A stretch of 64,000 nucleotides of DNA from Ascidiaceihabitans sp. (GCA_028248455.1 JAOKHV010000002.1:62001-126000); one strand, 5' to 3'; positions 27,774 through 37,844 are shown, counted from the stretch's first letter. The notes: generated by a model not told the origin, from the sequence alone. Program-made: numbers and translations.

Positions 27774-30547
27774 TGCAGCTCACCTATGGACGGCCAATTG
27801 CGCCGTCCAAAAACAAACCACTGATTTGTGATTCTGAAGCCATCTTCCATGCAAATGGCTTCGTTGCTGCGTTTGAGCAGGCCCAAGCCACTCATGAACT
27901 TACAGAAGCACGCAAAAAAATGGTGGGCTGGCTGCGCGAAGCACAAACCAATGGTCGCGCCCTAATCGCGCAAGCCTTCCAAGAAAAGCCATTTGACTCC
28001 CGGCCGATGACACGCGCCTACACCCACCTGACTGATCATTTGGTTTGCGCCGCATTGCACGTTGCGATTACAACACTGGGCGCAGAACCAACCGCCAAAG
28101 AACGCCTATCTGTTATCGCCGTTGGTGGATATGGACGCGGGGAAATGGCACCATCTTCTGACGTTGATCTGCTATTTCTAACGCCGCAAAAAGTAACGCC
28201 TTGGGCCGAAAACGTCATTGAAACCATGCTGTATATGCTATGGGATCTTAAGCTAAAGGTAGGTCATGCGACCCGCACCATCAGCGACTGCATCCAACTG
28301 GGTACAGAGGATTACACCATCTGTACCGCGATGCTTGAACATCGGTTTGTAGTCGGAGATATTAACCTCGGCGAAGAACTGGATCGCAAGCTGTGGTCTG
28401 ATCTTTTCAAACCCAGCATGGGCCGCGCGTTTATTCAGGCAAAACTGAATGAGCGCGACAAACGACACGACAAACAGGGCCAACGCTATGTCGTTGAACC
28501 CAACGTGAAAGAGGGCAAAGGCGGGCTACGTGATTTGCAATCCTTGTTCTGGATCGCGAAATTCATTCACCGTGTTCAAGACGCAGATGACCTTGTTGAA
28601 AAGGGCGTCTTCACATCCGATGAATATGAAAGTTTCGTCGCCGCCAAAAATTTTCTCTGGGCGGTACGGTCGCACCTTCACCTGATCACCAAACGCGCTA
28701 CCGAACAGCTAACCTTTGATATGCAAGTCATGGTGGCCGACGCCATGGAATACAAAGACACGGGCGGGCGACGCGGCGTAGAAGTGTTCATGCAGGCCTA
28801 TTTCCGCCATGCAACCGAGGTGGGCGATTTGACCCGTATCCTTCTGTCCAACCTTGAAACGCTGCACATCAAAGACGGTCCCCTTCTTGAGCGGTGGTTC
28901 AAGCGCCGCCGCAAAGTCAAAGAAGGTTATCAAGTGGTGAACAACCGCCTGACCGTGACTGATGAAAAGGTATTTCTGTCAGACAAGTTAAACCTGTTAC
29001 GCCTCTTCGAAGAAGCGCTACGCACAGGCATGTTGATCCACCCAGACGCAATGCGTTTGGTGAAATCTAACCTTACTCTAATCGACAACGACATGCGCAC
29101 AACGCCCGAAGCCCAGCGCATCTTCCTTGATCTAATGCTCAAACACGGCAACCCAGAACGGGCCTTGCGCCGGATGAATGAGTTGGGTGTGCTTGGGGCG
29201 TTTATCCCCGAATTTGAAAACATCGTTGCGATGATGCAGTTCAATATGTATCACTCGTACACCGTGGACGAACACACGATCCAATGCATCACCAACCTTG
29301 CCCAAATCGAACGCGGCGAATTGGTCGAAGACCTGCCATTAGTATCTTCCATCCTTGAAAAAGGCGTGAACCGCAAGGTGCTGTATGTTGCGTTGCTGCT
29401 GCATGACATCGCCAAAGGGCGGCCTGAAGATCACTCGATCTTGGGTGCCCAAATGGTGCGCAAGATTGCACCGCGTCTGGGATTGAAACCTGATGAGGTC
29501 GATACCGTTGAATGGCTCGTGCGCTATCACTTGTTGATGTCGGACATGGCGCAAAAACGCGACATCGCTGATCCGCGCACTGTGCGTGATTTTGCCAAGC
29601 TGGTAAAAACTGTCAAACGTCTTGATCTGCTGTGCGTTCTAACGGTGTGCGATATTCGTGGCGTTGGCCCGAATACATGGAACAATTGGAAGGCCGTATT
29701 GATCCGCGCCCTGCACAGCCAAACCTTGGATGCTCTCGAAAACGGACTTGAAGATCTGAACCGCAACAACCGCGGCAAGGAGGCGAAAAAGAACCTGCGC
29801 GTGCAACTAAAAGACTGGCTGCGAAAAGACCTGCAAATCGAAACATCGCGCCATTACGATCCCTATTGGCAGGGTCATCACGTCACTGCCCATGTCGTGT
29901 TTGCAAACCTTTTGCGTAACATATCTGAAGACGAAATTCGGATGGATCTGCACCCTGATATCGATCGCGATGCAACCCGCGCCTGCTTTATAATGGCCGA
30001 CCACCCTGGGATTTTTGCACGTCTTACTGGTGCGCTGGCACTTGTTGGTGCAAACGTTGTGGATGCGCGCAGCTACACAACCAAAGACGGTTATGTCGCG
30101 GATGCCTTCTGGATCCAAGACAATGATGGCCAGCCCTTTGAGGCATCCAAACTACCGCGTCTGCGCGAGATGATCCGCAAAACCTTGATGGGTGAAGTGG
30201 TGACACGCGAAGCGATCAAAGACCGCGACAAAGTCAAGAAACGCGAACGTGCATTCAGGGTGCCCACCCACATAAGCTTTGATAACAATGGGTCAGAGAT
30301 TTATACTATCATCGAGGTGGATACACGCGACCGTCCGGGCCTGTTACACGACCTGACACGCACCCTTGCATCGCTCAACGTCTACATCGCCAACGCGGTC
30401 ATCGCGACCTATGGTGAACAGGCCGTAGATACCTTTTACGTCAAGGATATGTTCGGCCTGAAATACCGGTCTATGGAGAAACAAGCCACACTTGAAAAAA
30501 AGCTGCGCGAAGCGATCACTGAAGGTGCAAAACGCTCTAACGCGTGA
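27773..30547 (+). CDS. glnD: [Protein-PII] uridylyltransferase / uridylyl-removing enzyme
   Basis: Nitrogen-status sensor that uridylylates PII proteins when glutamine is low and removes UMP when it is high. 924 residues with the normal order: nucleotidyltransferase domain (GGYGRGEMAPSSDVDLLFL near 120), HD domain for UMP removal (LLLHDIAKGRPEDHS near 545) and two C-terminal ACT domains (near 740 and 850) that bind glutamine. The start is GTG 27773, overlapping the stop of the lipoprotein gene (TAGTG). Confidence 0.96.
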   Translation: MQLTYGRPIAPSKNKPLICDSEAIFHANGFVAAFEQAQATHELTEARKKMVGWLREAQTNGRALIAQAFQEKPFDSRPMTRAYTHLTDHLVCAALHVAITTLGAEPTAKERLSVIAVGGYGRGEMAPSSDVDLLFLTPQKVTPWAENVIETMLYMLWDLKLKVGHATRTISDCIQLGTEDYTICTAMLEHRFVVGDINLGEELDRKLWSDLFKPSMGRAFIQAKLNERDKRHDKQGQRYVVEPNVKEGKGGLRDLQSLFWIAKFIHRVQDADDLVEKGVFTSDEYESFVAAKNFLWAVRSHLHLITKRATEQLTFDMQVMVADAMEYKDTGGRRGVEVFMQAYFRHATEVGDLTRILLSNLETLHIKDGPLLERWFKRRRKVKEGYQVVNNRLTVTDEKVFLSDKLNLLRLFEEALRTGMLIHPDAMRLVKSNLTLIDNDMRTTPEAQRIFLDLMLKHGNPERALRRMNELGVLGAFIPEFENIVAMMQFNMYHSYTVDEHTIQCITNLAQIERGELVEDLPLVSSILEKGVNRKVLYVALLLHDIAKGRPEDHSILGAQMVRKIAPRLGLKPDEVDTVEWLVRYHLLMSDMAQKRDIADPRTVRDFAKLVKTVKRLDLLCVLTVCDIRGVGPNTWNNWKAVLIRALHSQTLDALENGLEDLNRNNRGKEAKKNLRVQLKDWLRKDLQIETSRHYDPYWQGHHVTAHVVFANLLRNISEDEIRMDLHPDIDRDATRACFIMADHPGIFARLTGALALVGANVVDARSYTTKDGYVADAFWIQDNDGQPFEASKLPRLREMIRKTLMGEVVTREAIKDRDKVKKRERAFRVPTHISFDNNGSEIYTIIEVDTRDRPGLLHDLTRTLASLNVYIANAVIATYGEQAVDTFYVKDMFGLKYRSMEKQATLEKKLREAITEGAKRSNA

Positions 30548-30592
30548 TCGTTTTAAATTCGCTGGCTCTGTTTGATTTTCACACTTAGGGTG

Positions 30593-30612
30593 AAGGGAAA
30601 TACCATTCCCTT
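30593..30612 (+). promoter_or_regulatory. Inverted repeat in the 5' leader of the agmatinase-family gene
   Basis: AAGGGAA (30593-30599) and TTCCCTT (30606-30612) form a 7-bp hairpin ending 24 bp before the ATG at 30637. It may be the end of the glnD transcript or a leader structure. It does not match a riboswitch class I can recognise. Confidence 0.35.
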
Positions 30613-30636
30613 TGCTCTAAAAGTGAGACTGCAACC

Positions 30637-31602
30637 ATGTCTGAACACGGCTATGAATCAGGACGCCTAGACCTGCCTTTCGTTGGCATTTCAACCTTCG
30701 GCAAACGCCCCTACGTTTCTGACTGGACCAAGATCGACGCAGACGTTGCTGTCCTTGGTGCCCCCTATGATTTCGGTACGCAGTTTCGCGCAGGCGCGCG
30801 GTTTGGGCCACGTGCAGTGCGCGAGGCATCCACCCTGTTCAGCTTTGGCCACGGCGGTGCGTATGACCACGAAGACGACGCAACCTATCTGGGATCGGAC
30901 GTACGCATTGTCGATCTGGGCGACGCTGACATCGTCCACACCGACACCATCAAAAGCCACGAGAACATCAAGACAGGCGTAAATGCGATGCTGGATGCAG
31001 GGGCGTTTCCTGTCACCATCGGCGGCGATCACTCGATCAACATCCCTTGCATTGATGCATTCGAGGGGCGCGGCGAAATCCATATCCTACAAATTGACGC
31101 CCACCTTGATTTCGTCGACGAACGCCACGGCGTGCGCAATGGCCATGGCAACCCCATGCGCCGCGCGGCTGAGAAACCATACGTTATGGGGCTGACCCAA
31201 GTGGGCATTCGCAACGTCTCCTCCACTGCCAAAGAAGGGTACGAGGACGCGCGCAAAATGGGGTCCGATATTATCTCTGTACGTCAGATGCGCGATCTTG
31301 GCGCGCAAGGCGTCATCGACCGCATCCCCGCAAAGGCCCGCGTTTACGTCACGCTAGACATCGACGGCTTCTGCCCCTCCATCGCACCAGGCACAGGGAC
31401 GCCAAGCCACGGGGGGTTCTTGTATTACGAAGTGCTGGAGATGCTGCAAGCGGTTGCTAAACGCCATGAAATCGTTGGGATCGATCTGGTCGAAGTGGCC
31501 CCAGATTATGACCACACAGGCGGCACCGCGATACTAGCGGCGCAAATCCTGCTGAACTTTCTTGGCTTTGTATTCCACGAACGCAGCCAGCAAAAAAGGT
31601 AG
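30637..31602 (+). CDS. Agmatinase-family ureohydrolase
   Basis: A Mn-dependent ureohydrolase of 321 residues that splits urea from a guanidino compound. Metal-site motifs are GGDHS (129-133), DAHLD (154-158) and DID (241-243). The last motif reads DIDGFCP, with Cys where most members have Asp (DxDGxDP); the metal ligands themselves are intact. Agmatine is the default guess, but guanidinobutyrate, guanidinopropionate or similar substrates are equally open. It precedes an iron alcohol dehydrogenase by 3 bp, which suggests joint breakdown of an amino alcohol or aldehyde product. Confidence 0.8.
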   Translation: MSEHGYESGRLDLPFVGISTFGKRPYVSDWTKIDADVAVLGAPYDFGTQFRAGARFGPRAVREASTLFSFGHGGAYDHEDDATYLGSDVRIVDLGDADIVHTDTIKSHENIKTGVNAMLDAGAFPVTIGGDHSINIPCIDAFEGRGEIHILQIDAHLDFVDERHGVRNGHGNPMRRAAEKPYVMGLTQVGIRNVSSTAKEGYEDARKMGSDIISVRQMRDLGAQGVIDRIPAKARVYVTLDIDGFCPSIAPGTGTPSHGGFLYYEVLEMLQAVAKRHEIVGIDLVEVAPDYDHTGGTAILAAQILLNFLGFVFHERSQQKR

Positions 31603-31605
31603 CCC

Positions 31606-32763
31606 ATGCGCAATCTCGCCAGCATCCAATCCCCCCGCATCATCCGCATCGGAGGCGGCGTCGCATCACAAACAGGCGAGGTCCTCCAGCAATTGGGCCT
31701 TTCAAAACCGCTGATCGTGACCGACACAAACCTCATAAACATTGGACACGTCAAAACCCTGACTGACATCCTCAAAGTCGACAACATCACGCCATACATC
31801 TTTGATGGTGTGGTAGAAGATCCAACCGACACCTGCGTCAATGATGGGCTCAAAGCACTGAACGCCGGAAACTTTGATTGCATTATCGGGTTCGGTGGCG
31901 GCAGCCCAATGGACACAGCCAAAGCGATCTCGTTCATGGCGGTAAACGAAGGGCACGTGCGCGACTACAAGACACCGACACAGATCGATAAATGCGGTTT
32001 ACCCGTAATACTGATCCCAACCACAGGCGGCACAGGTAGCGAACTGACACGCTGGTGCGTGATCACAGACACCAAACATCCCGAAAAATACAATCTCTCC
32101 GGTCTCGCTTGCGTGGCCACTGCAGCCCTCATCGATTGGACCTTCACCACGACCAAACCCGCAAGGATTTCCGCAGACACCGCTGTGGACAGCCTCACTC
32201 ACGCGATCGAAGCCTACGTAAGCAAACGCGCGCATCCCTACACTGACGCTTTCGCCCTTTCAGCAATGCCATTGATAGCCAACAACGTCCGTGCCGCCTA
32301 CGCCGATCCCGAAGATGGACCCGCGCGCGCGGCTTTGATGCTAGCCGCCTCTCAGGCTGGGATGGCATTTTCCAACGCGTCTGTGGCCCTTGTCCATGGA
32401 ATGAGCCGGCCGATTGGCGCGCACTTTCATGTTGCCCACGGACTATCGAATGCGATGCTATTGCCCGCAATCACAGCCTTTTCAGTGAGCCATGCCCCAA
32501 GCCGCTATGCACAAGTGGCACGCGTTATGAAATGGGCGACGGGCACCGACACAGACGAAACAGCCTGCGCAAAATTGGTCGAGGGCTTAACGCAATTGAA
32601 CGCGGATCTTGAAGTGCCGACACCTCGCAAACTTGGACACAACAAAGATGACGAAATGTTCGCGCTCATGGCAGTTCAAGCGTTGGCATCAGGGTCTCCA
32701 CAAAACAATCCGCGAGTGCCAAGCGTCGATGAAATCATCCAGCTATATGACGAGATTTGGTAG
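31606..32763 (+). CDS. Iron-containing alcohol dehydrogenase
   Basis: Group III metal-dependent alcohol dehydrogenase, 385 residues. NAD-binding motif GFGGGSPMDTAKAI is near residue 96. The metal site is formed by Asp and His of DSLTHAIEAY near 194 and the His residues of VHGMSRPIGAHFHVAHG near 263-277. The substrate is unknown. It lies 3 bp after the ureohydrolase and ends the unit before a long spacer. Confidence 0.87.
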   Translation: MRNLASIQSPRIIRIGGGVASQTGEVLQQLGLSKPLIVTDTNLINIGHVKTLTDILKVDNITPYIFDGVVEDPTDTCVNDGLKALNAGNFDCIIGFGGGSPMDTAKAISFMAVNEGHVRDYKTPTQIDKCGLPVILIPTTGGTGSELTRWCVITDTKHPEKYNLSGLACVATAALIDWTFTTTKPARISADTAVDSLTHAIEAYVSKRAHPYTDAFALSAMPLIANNVRAAYADPEDGPARAALMLAASQAGMAFSNASVALVHGMSRPIGAHFHVAHGLSNAMLLPAITAFSVSHAPSRYAQVARVMKWATGTDTDETACAKLVEGLTQLNADLEVPTPRKLGHNKDDEMFALMAVQALASGSPQNNPRVPSVDEIIQLYDEIW

Positions 32764-33229
32764 CTTGTAGCCTGCTTAGTGATCGGACCAATCGTTCGAC
32801 TTCCCCCAACAATCCTGGCTTGCAAGAATTTAGCCGAAAACTGTTCGGCATCATTGCCACTACGCCCACAATTTTGATTATAATTGCATACAAATTCGGT
32901 GACCTCCCAGTAGATATTCTGTTACCTTTAGGTATAAAATATTGGTCAAAGTAACTCTTTTTCTAGTGATTTTTGACAATCATTTGAAACTGCACAGTTC
33001 ACATGTCGAAGTGTGCAGTTTGACCAAAACGCAACCTATTTGATACTTTTTGACCTCACTAAACTGTACACTTAGACACCCAAACTACGCAGTTTTTCTC
33101 GCAAATGCTGCACGATGGGTCATCAATCCATTACCACACCACACTTTACAATACGCACGCTACCCTTGCCAGCGCCCTATCCAACCCGTTACTCACTGTC
33201 TTAATCACCGATAAGAGGCCAACAATCCC
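32764..33229. other. 466-bp AT-rich spacer without a convincing gene
   Basis: The stretch between the alcohol dehydrogenase and murJ. Only a weak 65-codon frame running from the ADH stop to 32954 is open; its product has one hydrophobic segment (ILIIIAYKFG) and no recognisable relatives. The right half carries the AAACTG repeats listed separately. It may be the scar of an insertion event between glnD and murJ. Confidence 0.5.
32987..33095. repeat. Cluster of AAACTGYACA inverted and direct repeats
   Basis: AAACTGCACA (32987-32996) is matched by its perfect complement TGTGCAGTTT (33012-33021). A third copy, AAACTGTACACTTAG, lies at 33061-33075. A short hairpin AAACT-ACGC-AGTTT lies at 33082-33095. 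TTTGACC also occurs twice (33020-33026 and 33049-33055 region) and once inverted as GGTCAAA near 32944. Spacing and symmetry look like operator sites, but no regulator gene is adjacent. Confidence 0.5.
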
Positions 33230-34771
33230 GTGAAACCAATCCGAGTGCTGTCTGGCTTTTTAACCGTAGGATTTTGGACACTTATGTCCCGTGTCTTGGG
33301 TGTTATCCGCGAAATTTTACTGCTGTCATTGATTGGCCCTGGTCCCATCATGGACGCTTTCATTGCAGCCTTTCGCCTGCCCAATATGTTCCGCCGTTTC
33401 TTTGCCGAAGGTGCATTTAACGCGGCCTTTGTGCCTATGTTTTCTCGGAAGTTAGAGGCGGATTCAGACGCTCATAAATTCGCCACAGATGCGCTTGCTG
33501 GACTGTCATTTGTCGTACTGGTTTTGGTTGGTATCGCCATGGTCTTCATGCCCGCGCTGGTCTGGCTCACCGCAGGTGGGTTTGTTGGTGACAGCCGCTT
33601 TGATATGACCGTTGGCTTTGGCCGCATTGTCTTTCCCTATATCTTTTTCATGTCGCTTTCGGCCCTATTTTCTGGCGTGCTGAACGCAACAGGGCGTTTC
33701 GCAGCCGCTGCGGCAGCACCTGTTTTACTCAACATTTTCATGATTATAGCAATGGTCGGCGCGAACTTCATGGGCGCAGAAGTTATTATTTGGATCGTCT
33801 GGGTCGTTCCATTTGCTGGCATCGCACAACTCGCACTCACATGGATTGCAGCCCGTCGCGCAGGTTTTGCTCTGCGCCCCACAATGCCGAGTTGGTCCCC
33901 AGATATGCGCAAGATGATCGTGGTCGCGGTTCCTGCCGCGTTGGCGTCTGGCGTGATGCAGATCAACCTTGTTGTGGGTCAATTTTCCGCCAGTCAATTT
34001 GAGAACGCAGTCAGCTGGTTGTTCTCTGCCGACCGCCTGTATCAATTGCCCCTTGGCGTTGTTGGAATTGCCGTCGGGATCGTCTTGTTGCCCGACCTGG
34101 CGCGGCGCCTTCAAGCGGGTGATGACAAGGGGGCAAAGTCTGCATTTTCGCGGGCCGCTGAGATTTCGCTCGCTCTCACAATCCCTTGCTCCATCGCCTT
34201 GATGGTCATTCCACTACCGTTGGTTTCCGTCTTGTTTGAACGCGGCCAAACCGGCCCAGATGACGCCGCGGCCATCGCTGTTGCCGTCAGTATTTACGGG
34301 CTAGGATTACCCGCCTTCGTCATCCAAAAATTCGTGCAACCCCTTTATTTTGCAAGAGAAGATACACGCAGCCCCTTCCGATTTGCATTGATCGCAATGG
34401 TAATAAATGCGGGTCTTGCACTGGGCCTATCCCCTAGCATCGGTTGGACCGCACCCGCCATCGCAGCAACCGTCGCGGCGTGGGCCATGGTGGCACTGTT
34501 GTTGATCGGCACACGGCGCATGGGCGATGTTGCCCGCTTTGATGCACAGCTGCGCAAACGCCTTTGGCGCATCACCGCAGCCTCTGTTGTTATGGGCGGC
34601 GTCTTGATGGTTGCCCATGTCGCACTGGCTTCTGCACTTGGCATGGCTGGCGTGCGCTACATTGCCCTTATCGCTTTGATATCAATTGGTATTATCGGTT
34701 ATATTGTATCAGGTCATTTGATGAGCGCTTTCCAAATTTCAGAATTCAAAAAGGCAGTTCAACGCAGATAA
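33230..34771 (+). CDS. murJ: Lipid II flippase MurJ
   Basis: A MOP-superfamily flippase of 513 residues with about 14 membrane helices that moves lipid II across the inner membrane. The N-terminal hallmark GFLTVGFWTLMSRVLGVIREILL and the conserved RRFFAEGAFNAAFVP near residue 60 are present. The start is GTG at 33230. Convergent with the rhomboid-like gene, whose stop directly abuts it. Confidence 0.95.
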   Translation: MKPIRVLSGFLTVGFWTLMSRVLGVIREILLLSLIGPGPIMDAFIAAFRLPNMFRRFFAEGAFNAAFVPMFSRKLEADSDAHKFATDALAGLSFVVLVLVGIAMVFMPALVWLTAGGFVGDSRFDMTVGFGRIVFPYIFFMSLSALFSGVLNATGRFAAAAAAPVLLNIFMIIAMVGANFMGAEVIIWIVWVVPFAGIAQLALTWIAARRAGFALRPTMPSWSPDMRKMIVVAVPAALASGVMQINLVVGQFSASQFENAVSWLFSADRLYQLPLGVVGIAVGIVLLPDLARRLQAGDDKGAKSAFSRAAEISLALTIPCSIALMVIPLPLVSVLFERGQTGPDDAAAIAVAVSIYGLGLPAFVIQKFVQPLYFAREDTRSPFRFALIAMVINAGLALGLSPSIGWTAPAIAATVAAWAMVALLLIGTRRMGDVARFDAQLRKRLWRITAASVVMGGVLMVAHVALASALGMAGVRYIALIALISIGIIGYIVSGHLMSAFQISEFKKAVQRR

Positions 34772-35455
34772 TCATTTGCGTTGAATGGCGGCACGAAGCC
34801 TTGAAATGCCCCCTGGCATGACGATCACTGACAATGCAAACCCACAAATAAACCCTGCCAATTCAGCAACCCAATCCTGTCCCGTGACAAAGAAAATACC
34901 AAATATCAGCTGGATGCCCATCAAGAATCCGATAAGGCGGAACGCCGTAAGCTGTTGCATCCCCTGCCCCGCAACCCGTTGCCACAATAGAAATGTATAC
35001 GCACCGATCAGGCCATAGACACTGGGGTACGCGCCAATCAGCCATGCCTGATCCGTAAGCAAGCCAAAGATCACCACACCAAATACGCCGCTGAAAACAA
35101 ACAGAATAATGACGGCTAGCTGTCCCATCACTTCGCCAACCAGTTTACCCATCGCCAATAGAATAACACCAGAGAAGATAGCCGCAGTAAAGCTGCCGTG
35201 GAGGAACATATAGCTGAAGCAGCGGATAACATGCGCGAACGGCATCTGCCCGTTCTTGATCATCCAATCAAACACCACACCCGAAAATCCAAAGTTGCTG
35301 ATCGCACCAAGGCGCCATCCCACAGACCGCACACCGCCGATGATGCCCTGTTCGCCAAGAGTGGATACAATCTCAATCCCCATCAAAATAAGGAACAGAA
35401 CCCAAACAACAGGGGGCATTGGATTGAATGGCGGCGCGTTATGATCTTGGTGCAT
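34772..35455 (-). CDS. Rhomboid-like membrane protein lacking catalytic Ser and His
   Basis: 227 residues with six hydrophobic segments and rhomboid-like architecture. The catalytic serine motif GxSG is replaced by GAYPSVYGLIG (141-151), placing Tyr where Ser is expected. The His helix reads DWVAELAGFICG (194-205), placing Glu where His is expected. The usual HxxxN in the second helix is also missing (FLHGSFTAAIFSGV). I therefore call it an inactive rhomboid, possibly a chaperone-like or substrate-binding membrane protein. Similar sequences seem common next to murJ and trpS in roseobacters. Confidence 0.75.
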   Translation of the reverse strand: MHQDHNAPPFNPMPPVVWVLFLILMGIEIVSTLGEQGIIGGVRSVGWRLGAISNFGFSGVVFDWMIKNGQMPFAHVIRCFSYMFLHGSFTAAIFSGVILLAMGKLVGEVMGQLAVIILFVFSGVFGVVIFGLLTDQAWLIGAYPSVYGLIGAYTFLLWQRVAGQGMQQLTAFRLIGFLMGIQLIFGIFFVTGQDWVAELAGFICGFALSVIVMPGGISRLRAAIQRK

Positions 35456-35569
35456 GGGCGGCTCTCCGGTAATATCAAATCAGAGCGCCTGTTGACGTCT
35501 CTTTGCCCCATGGGTAAGCCAGCTCAGCAGATTTGCCCAGTGGGTTTGCCCTAAAGTGAGGACGACAAG

Positions 35570-36595
35570 ATGACCGAAACGACATTCACCCCCCGCGTCT
35601 TTTCCGGCATTCAGCCGTCTGGCGGCCTGACCCTTGGCAACTACCTTGGTGCCATCAAACGTTTCGTAACAATGCAAGACGAAGTCGCAGAATCGATCTA
35701 TTGCATGGTCGATCTTCACGCGATCACAGTATGGCAGGATCCAAAAGCCCTACAGCACAACACACGTGAGTTGGCTGCTGGTTTTATCGCATCAGGTATC
35801 AGCCCCGAAAAATCAATTCTAATCAACCAAAGCCAAGTGCCAGAGCACGCCCAGCTAGGTTGGATTTTCAACTGCGTCGCTCGCATGGGCTGGATGCAGC
35901 GCATGACCCAGTTTAAGGACAAGGCCGGTAAAAACTCCCAAGCGGCGTCTCTGGGCCTGTTTGGCTACCCTGCACTTATGGCAGCAGATATCCTTGTATA
36001 TCACGCGACGCACGTTCCAGTAGGTGATGACCAAAAGCAACATCTTGAGCTGACACGCGACATCGCAGCAAAGTTCAACCACGACTACGGCGTCGACTTT
36101 TTTCCAATGACAGAGCCTGTAATCGAGGGTGCCGCCACCCGCGTGATGTCTTTGCGTGATGGTTCCAAGAAAATGTCTAAGTCAGACCCATCAGATGCCA
36201 GCCGTATCAACATGACAGATAATGCAGACACGATTGCTAAGAAAATTCGCAAAGCAAAAAGTGACGCAGACGCTTTGCCTTCCGAGGTAAAAGGTCTTGA
36301 GGATCGTCCAGAGGCACGTAACCTGATCAACATCTACGCCTCAATGGCGGACATGACTGTGGACCAGGTTTTGGCGAATGTTGGTGGCAAACAGTTTGGT
36401 GAATTCAAACCTATGTTGGCCGATTTGGCCGTTGCAAAACTATCGCCAATTTCTGGTGAAATGGCCCGCCTCATGAGCGACCCTGCTGAGATCGATCGCA
36501 TCCTTGCCAAAGGTGCATTGCAGGCTCGCGAAATTACAGCGCCAATTTTGCAAAAGACCTACGATATAGTTGGCATGGTGCGTCCAGCGATCTAA
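35570..36595 (+). CDS. trpS: Tryptophan--tRNA ligase
   Basis: Class I synthetase of 341 residues that charges tRNA-Trp. The HIGH-type motif is [11 protein letters not shown] near residues 18-28 (TLGN), and the KMSKS motif is [15 protein letters not shown] near 203. Bacterial TrpRS length is normal. Divergent from the rhomboid-like gene. Confidence 0.96.
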   Translation: MTETTFTPRVFSGIQPSGGLTLGNYLGAIKRFVTMQDEVAESIYCMVDLHAITVWQDPKALQHNTRELAAGFIASGISPEKSILINQSQVPEHAQLGWIFNCVARMGWMQRMTQFKDKAGKNSQAASLGLFGYPALMAADILVYHATHVPVGDDQKQHLELTRDIAAKFNHDYGVDFFPMTEPVIEGAATRVMSLRDGSKKMSKSDPSDASRINMTDNADTIAKKIRKAKSDADALPSEVKGLEDRPEARNLINIYASMADMTVDQVLANVGGKQFGEFKPMLADLAVAKLSPISGEMARLMSDPAEIDRILAKGALQAREITAPILQKTYDIVGMVRPAI

Positions 36596-36671
36596 TAAAA
36601 CCTAACCATAACAACTGGACAATGCGCGCGCCCTAGGCCACGCTTTGACAAACTTTGGATAGGAATTTATC

Positions 36672-37778
36672 ATGACAACTGGGTTTTACTGGGACGAACG
36701 CACATTCTGGCACGGCGGCGGCAACTATGCTTTTACACAGCCCCTTGGCGGATTGATCCAGCCCCTTGCTGCTGGTGGCATACCTGAAAGCCCTGAAACC
36801 AAACGCCGTCTAAAAAACTTGATGGACGTCACAGGGTTGACCCAAGAGTTAGAACTACGCACAGCGCATGAAACCAGCAAAGAAGATCTGCTGCGCGTTC
36901 ATCCAGAAAGCTATCTAGATGACTTCAAAGCGTTATCAGATGCACATGGCGGTGAAATGGGACCTAACGCTCCCTTTGCCAAAGGTGGTTACGGAATTGC
37001 GGCCCTTTCCGCAGGCCTATGTGTCTCAGCTGTCCAGGCTGTCTTAGTTGGTGAGGTCGACAACGCTTATTCCCTGTCACGCCCCCCTGGCCATCATTGT
37101 CTACCAGATCAACCAAACGGGTTTTGCCTGATGGCGAATATTGCAATTGCAATTGAAGCAGCCAAGGCCAAAGGATTGGCTGGTCGCGTTGCTGTCTTGG
37201 ACTGGGACGTGCACCACGGCAACGGCACAGAAGCAATTTTTTATGACCGCGATGACGTGCTAAGCATTAGTATTCATCAGGAACACAACTACCCGCTCGA
37301 CACGGGCGACATTGAAGACCGCGGACAAGGTGATGGTGTTGGTTATAATCTCAACGTGCCCTTACCTGCAGGTGCAGGTCACTCTGCCTATCTTCATGCA
37401 ATGGACCGCATCGTGGTTCCCGCGATCGAGGCCTACAATCCTGACATCATTATTGTTGCCTGTGGGTATGATGCGGCTGTGATTGATCCACTTTCCACGA
37501 TGCTAGCAACGGCGGATACTTTCCGCCAATTGACGCTGAAAATTATGGAAGTTGCCGACAAGGTATGTGACGGTAAATTGGTCCTCAACCACGAGGGTGG
37601 CTATTCCGAAGTCTACGTTCCCTTCTGCGGCCATGCGACGCTAGAGGCATTGTCCGGCAGCTCAATCACGGCGCCTGATCCCTTCCAACGTGCCTTTGCC
37701 TGTCGCCAACCAGGTGAACGCCTTGAGGCGTTTCTGATTTCAGAAATCAATAGGATGGCAGACATTCTAGAACTATAA
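36672..37778 (+). CDS. Class II histone deacetylase-family amidohydrolase
   Basis: A Zn-dependent deacetylase of 368 residues. Active-site elements are RPPGHHCL near 140, the zinc ligands Asp and His of DWDVHHGNGTE near 178, and the third ligand Asp in CGYDAAVIDPL near 264. Bacterial members act on acetylated polyamines or acetyl-lysine; the natural substrate is not known. It stands 76 bp after trpS in the same direction. Confidence 0.85.
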   Translation: MTTGFYWDERTFWHGGGNYAFTQPLGGLIQPLAAGGIPESPETKRRLKNLMDVTGLTQELELRTAHETSKEDLLRVHPESYLDDFKALSDAHGGEMGPNAPFAKGGYGIAALSAGLCVSAVQAVLVGEVDNAYSLSRPPGHHCLPDQPNGFCLMANIAIAIEAAKAKGLAGRVAVLDWDVHHGNGTEAIFYDRDDVLSISIHQEHNYPLDTGDIEDRGQGDGVGYNLNVPLPAGAGHSAYLHAMDRIVVPAIEAYNPDIIIVACGYDAAVIDPLSTMLATADTFRQLTLKIMEVADKVCDGKLVLNHEGGYSEVYVPFCGHATLEALSGSSITAPDPFQRAFACRQPGERLEAFLISEINRMADILEL

Positions 37779-37844
37779 TCTGACGGCACTTCAAAGTGAG
37801 CCCTAACGGCCAAACATGTTAAAAAAGTTATTGATAGGTCCCAA

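Noticed and set aside
30548-30636. Guanidine-type riboswitch before the ureohydrolase
   Set aside because: Only a 7-bp hairpin is visible; none of the conserved loops of the known guanidine classes could be recognised.
33637-34114. Open frames opposite murJ
   Set aside because: They are shadows of a strongly biased membrane-protein gene and have no start signals or domains.
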